Assembly: GCF_031846415.1 (NCBI RefSeq)
Contig: NZ_JAVRHT010000001.1
Coordinates: 62,001 to 126,000, forward strand
Reading direction: 5' to 3'
Length of the DNA: 64,000 nt
Source of the DNA: Rubrivirga litoralis
Lineage (GTDB): Bacteria > Bacteroidota > Rhodothermia > Rhodothermales > Rubricoccaceae
A program made the position numbers and the translations under genes. Of the stretch, positions 63,087-64,000 are shown piece by piece (the stretch's first letter is position 1; the number at the start of each line of letters is the position of its first letter). The notes beneath the pieces were generated by a model. That model worked only from the letters and a program-made list of their open reading frames with translations. It was not told the origin of the DNA and ran no database searches.

Positions 63087-64000
63087 CGTACGACCGTCAC
63101 CGTTTGCGTGGCGGATTCGCCCGAAGCCCGGAGGCGGACCACGTAGGTCCCGCTCGCCAAGCCGTCCGGGCGCCACGAGACCTCGTGCCGTCCCGCTCCG
63201 CGCTCGCCGTCGACGAGGACCGCCACGCGACGGCCCAGGACGTCGACCACGTCGAGCGTGACCGGACCGGGCGCCGGCACGCTGAACGCGAGCGTCGTCG
63301 CCATGCGGACCGGGTTCGGCGCCGCCCGCTCGAGCCCGAACGCGGGCGCCTCGAGCGGCACCCCGCCCGCGACCGACGCCGCGAACGCCTCGGTCCCCAC
63401 GACGACGCGGAGCCGGCGGACCGGGTCGGCGGCCGAGAGCGTGACCTCGACCGCGCCGCCGTCGGCAGCGAGCGCCGTGCCGCGGTCGAGGTCGAGCACG
63501 TAGCGGCCGTAGCCGTCGGGGAGCGGGCGCTCGTCGTCGAGCGCCACGCGGAGCGCGAGCGGGGCGGCCAGCAGGTCGGCCGAGGCCGTGACCTCGGCGT
63601 CCCACGCCGCCCCGCCCCCGCCGTCGGGCTGGAGGCTCCGCGCGAGCCGGGCGCCGTCGGCGAGCAGGCTCAGGCGGACGTGCGGGCCGGGCGGCGGCGG
63701 CTCGGCCCAGTCGAGCCGGTCGCGGCCGGCGGCGGCGGCGGCCGCGAAGCCGACGACGTTCTGGGTGTCGCGGAGGTCGGCCGCCCCGCCCTCGCTGCGC
63801 GCGGCTGTCACGCTCAGGCGGAGCCGGTACCCGCTGCCCGCGTCCGCGACCGGCGCGCGCCGCGCCGCCGCGCCGACCGCGACGGGCGGCACCGTCAGCG
63901 TGACCGGCGCGTCGGTCGGGTTCTCGACGAAGTAGCCGCGCCACGGCTCCAGGACGCCCTGGTCGAACACGTACTCCGCCCCGTCCCACGCCACCGGCGG
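63083..64000 (-). CDS. T9SS-sorted secreted protein, C-terminal part only
   Basis: The frame is open to the right edge, so the N-terminus is missing; about 305 residues are visible. The last ~80 form a type IX secretion C-terminal sorting domain: ERAAPNPVRMATTLAFSVP, DVLGRRVAVLVDG, then GTYVVRLRASGESATQTVTVVR. The preceding ~220 residues contain beta-rich repeats without a recognised catalytic motif. It is exported through the Por/Spr system and likely anchored at the surface. Its stop overlaps the beta-barrel gene start. Confidence 0.82.
   Translation of the reverse strand, partial: PPVAWDGAEYVFDQGVLEPWRGYFVENPTDAPVTLTVPPVAVGAAARRAPVADAGSGYRLRLSVTAARSEGGAADLRDTQNVVGFAAAAAAGRDRLDWAEPPPPGPHVRLSLLADGARLARSLQPDGGGGAAWDAEVTASADLLAAPLALRVALDDERPLPDGYGRYVLDLDRGTALAADGGAVEVTLSAADPVRRLRVVVGTEAFAASVAGGVPLEAPAFGLERAAPNPVRMATTLAFSVPAPGPVTLDVVDVLGRRVAVLVDGERGAGRHEVSWRPDGLASGTYVVRLRASGESATQTVTVVR

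Noticed and set aside
61935..63989. A 684-codon minus-strand frame covering the beta-barrel gene and more.
   Set aside because: Its first half is out of frame with the T9SS-cargo gene and shows only Arg/Ala/Gly noise; the signal peptide marks the real start at 63086.

Overview
The window is about 70% G+C or higher and almost fully coding. I infer a Rhodothermota/Bacteroidota organism, probably marine and Rubricoccaceae-like. The evidence is a C-terminal type IX secretion sorting domain at the right edge, a secreted Asp-box repeat protein typical of that phylum, a division/cell-wall (dcw) cluster lacking murF and ddl as in Bacteroidota, and near absence of Shine-Dalgarno sequences. No tRNA, rRNA, CRISPR array or transposase gene was found.

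Layout. 1-1964: tail of a putative RiPP locus, with an HprK-like kinase, a 68-aa precursor-like peptide carrying the full lasso leader signature, and an alpha/beta hydrolase with a Cys nucleophile. 1994-13504: YhbY, a secreted Asp-box protein, DoxX, Mfd, MurQ, RecF and an M48 lipoprotein. 13602-22789: MaoC dehydratase, RND exporter, two GT4 glycosyltransferases, UvrA, Uma2. 22917-30974: BatA-like protein, HflX, CBS protein, a small helical protein, GyrB, Uma2. 31015-41968: a GT2/GT4/methyltransferase group, an unknown 561-aa protein, a DUF433/DUF5615 toxin-antitoxin pair, PyrG, Nudix, an ABC exporter pair, Uma2. 42017-44038: DUF819 protein and a LexA homologue that appears unable to self-cleave. 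44484-61457: a complete dcw cluster in the order mraZ, rsmH, ftsL, pbp (ftsI/spoVD-like), murE, mraY, murD, ftsW, murG, murC, ftsQ, ftsA, ftsZ, with many 1-4 base overlaps. 61935-64000: an outer-membrane beta-barrel protein and the end of a T9SS cargo protein.

Three signals are not explained by gene content. First, an 11-bp box, GGGCGGGGYGG, is scattered in both orientations through genes and spacers. It forms post-stop hairpins, abuts many start codons, and occurs as in-frame inverted pairs inside essential wall-synthesis genes. Second, several spacers carry short arrays of 7-bp tandem repeats, usually in mirror orientation around a core of boxes, with the unit differing between most loci. 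Third, three parS-like (ParB-binding) sites lie at 11959, 14037 and 20716, near recF and gyrB, which suggests an origin-proximal region.

The genes link wall precursor synthesis and septation (dcw), muropeptide recycling (MurQ), nucleotide excision repair (UvrA, Mfd), recombination (RecF), topology (GyrB) and surface glycan synthesis.
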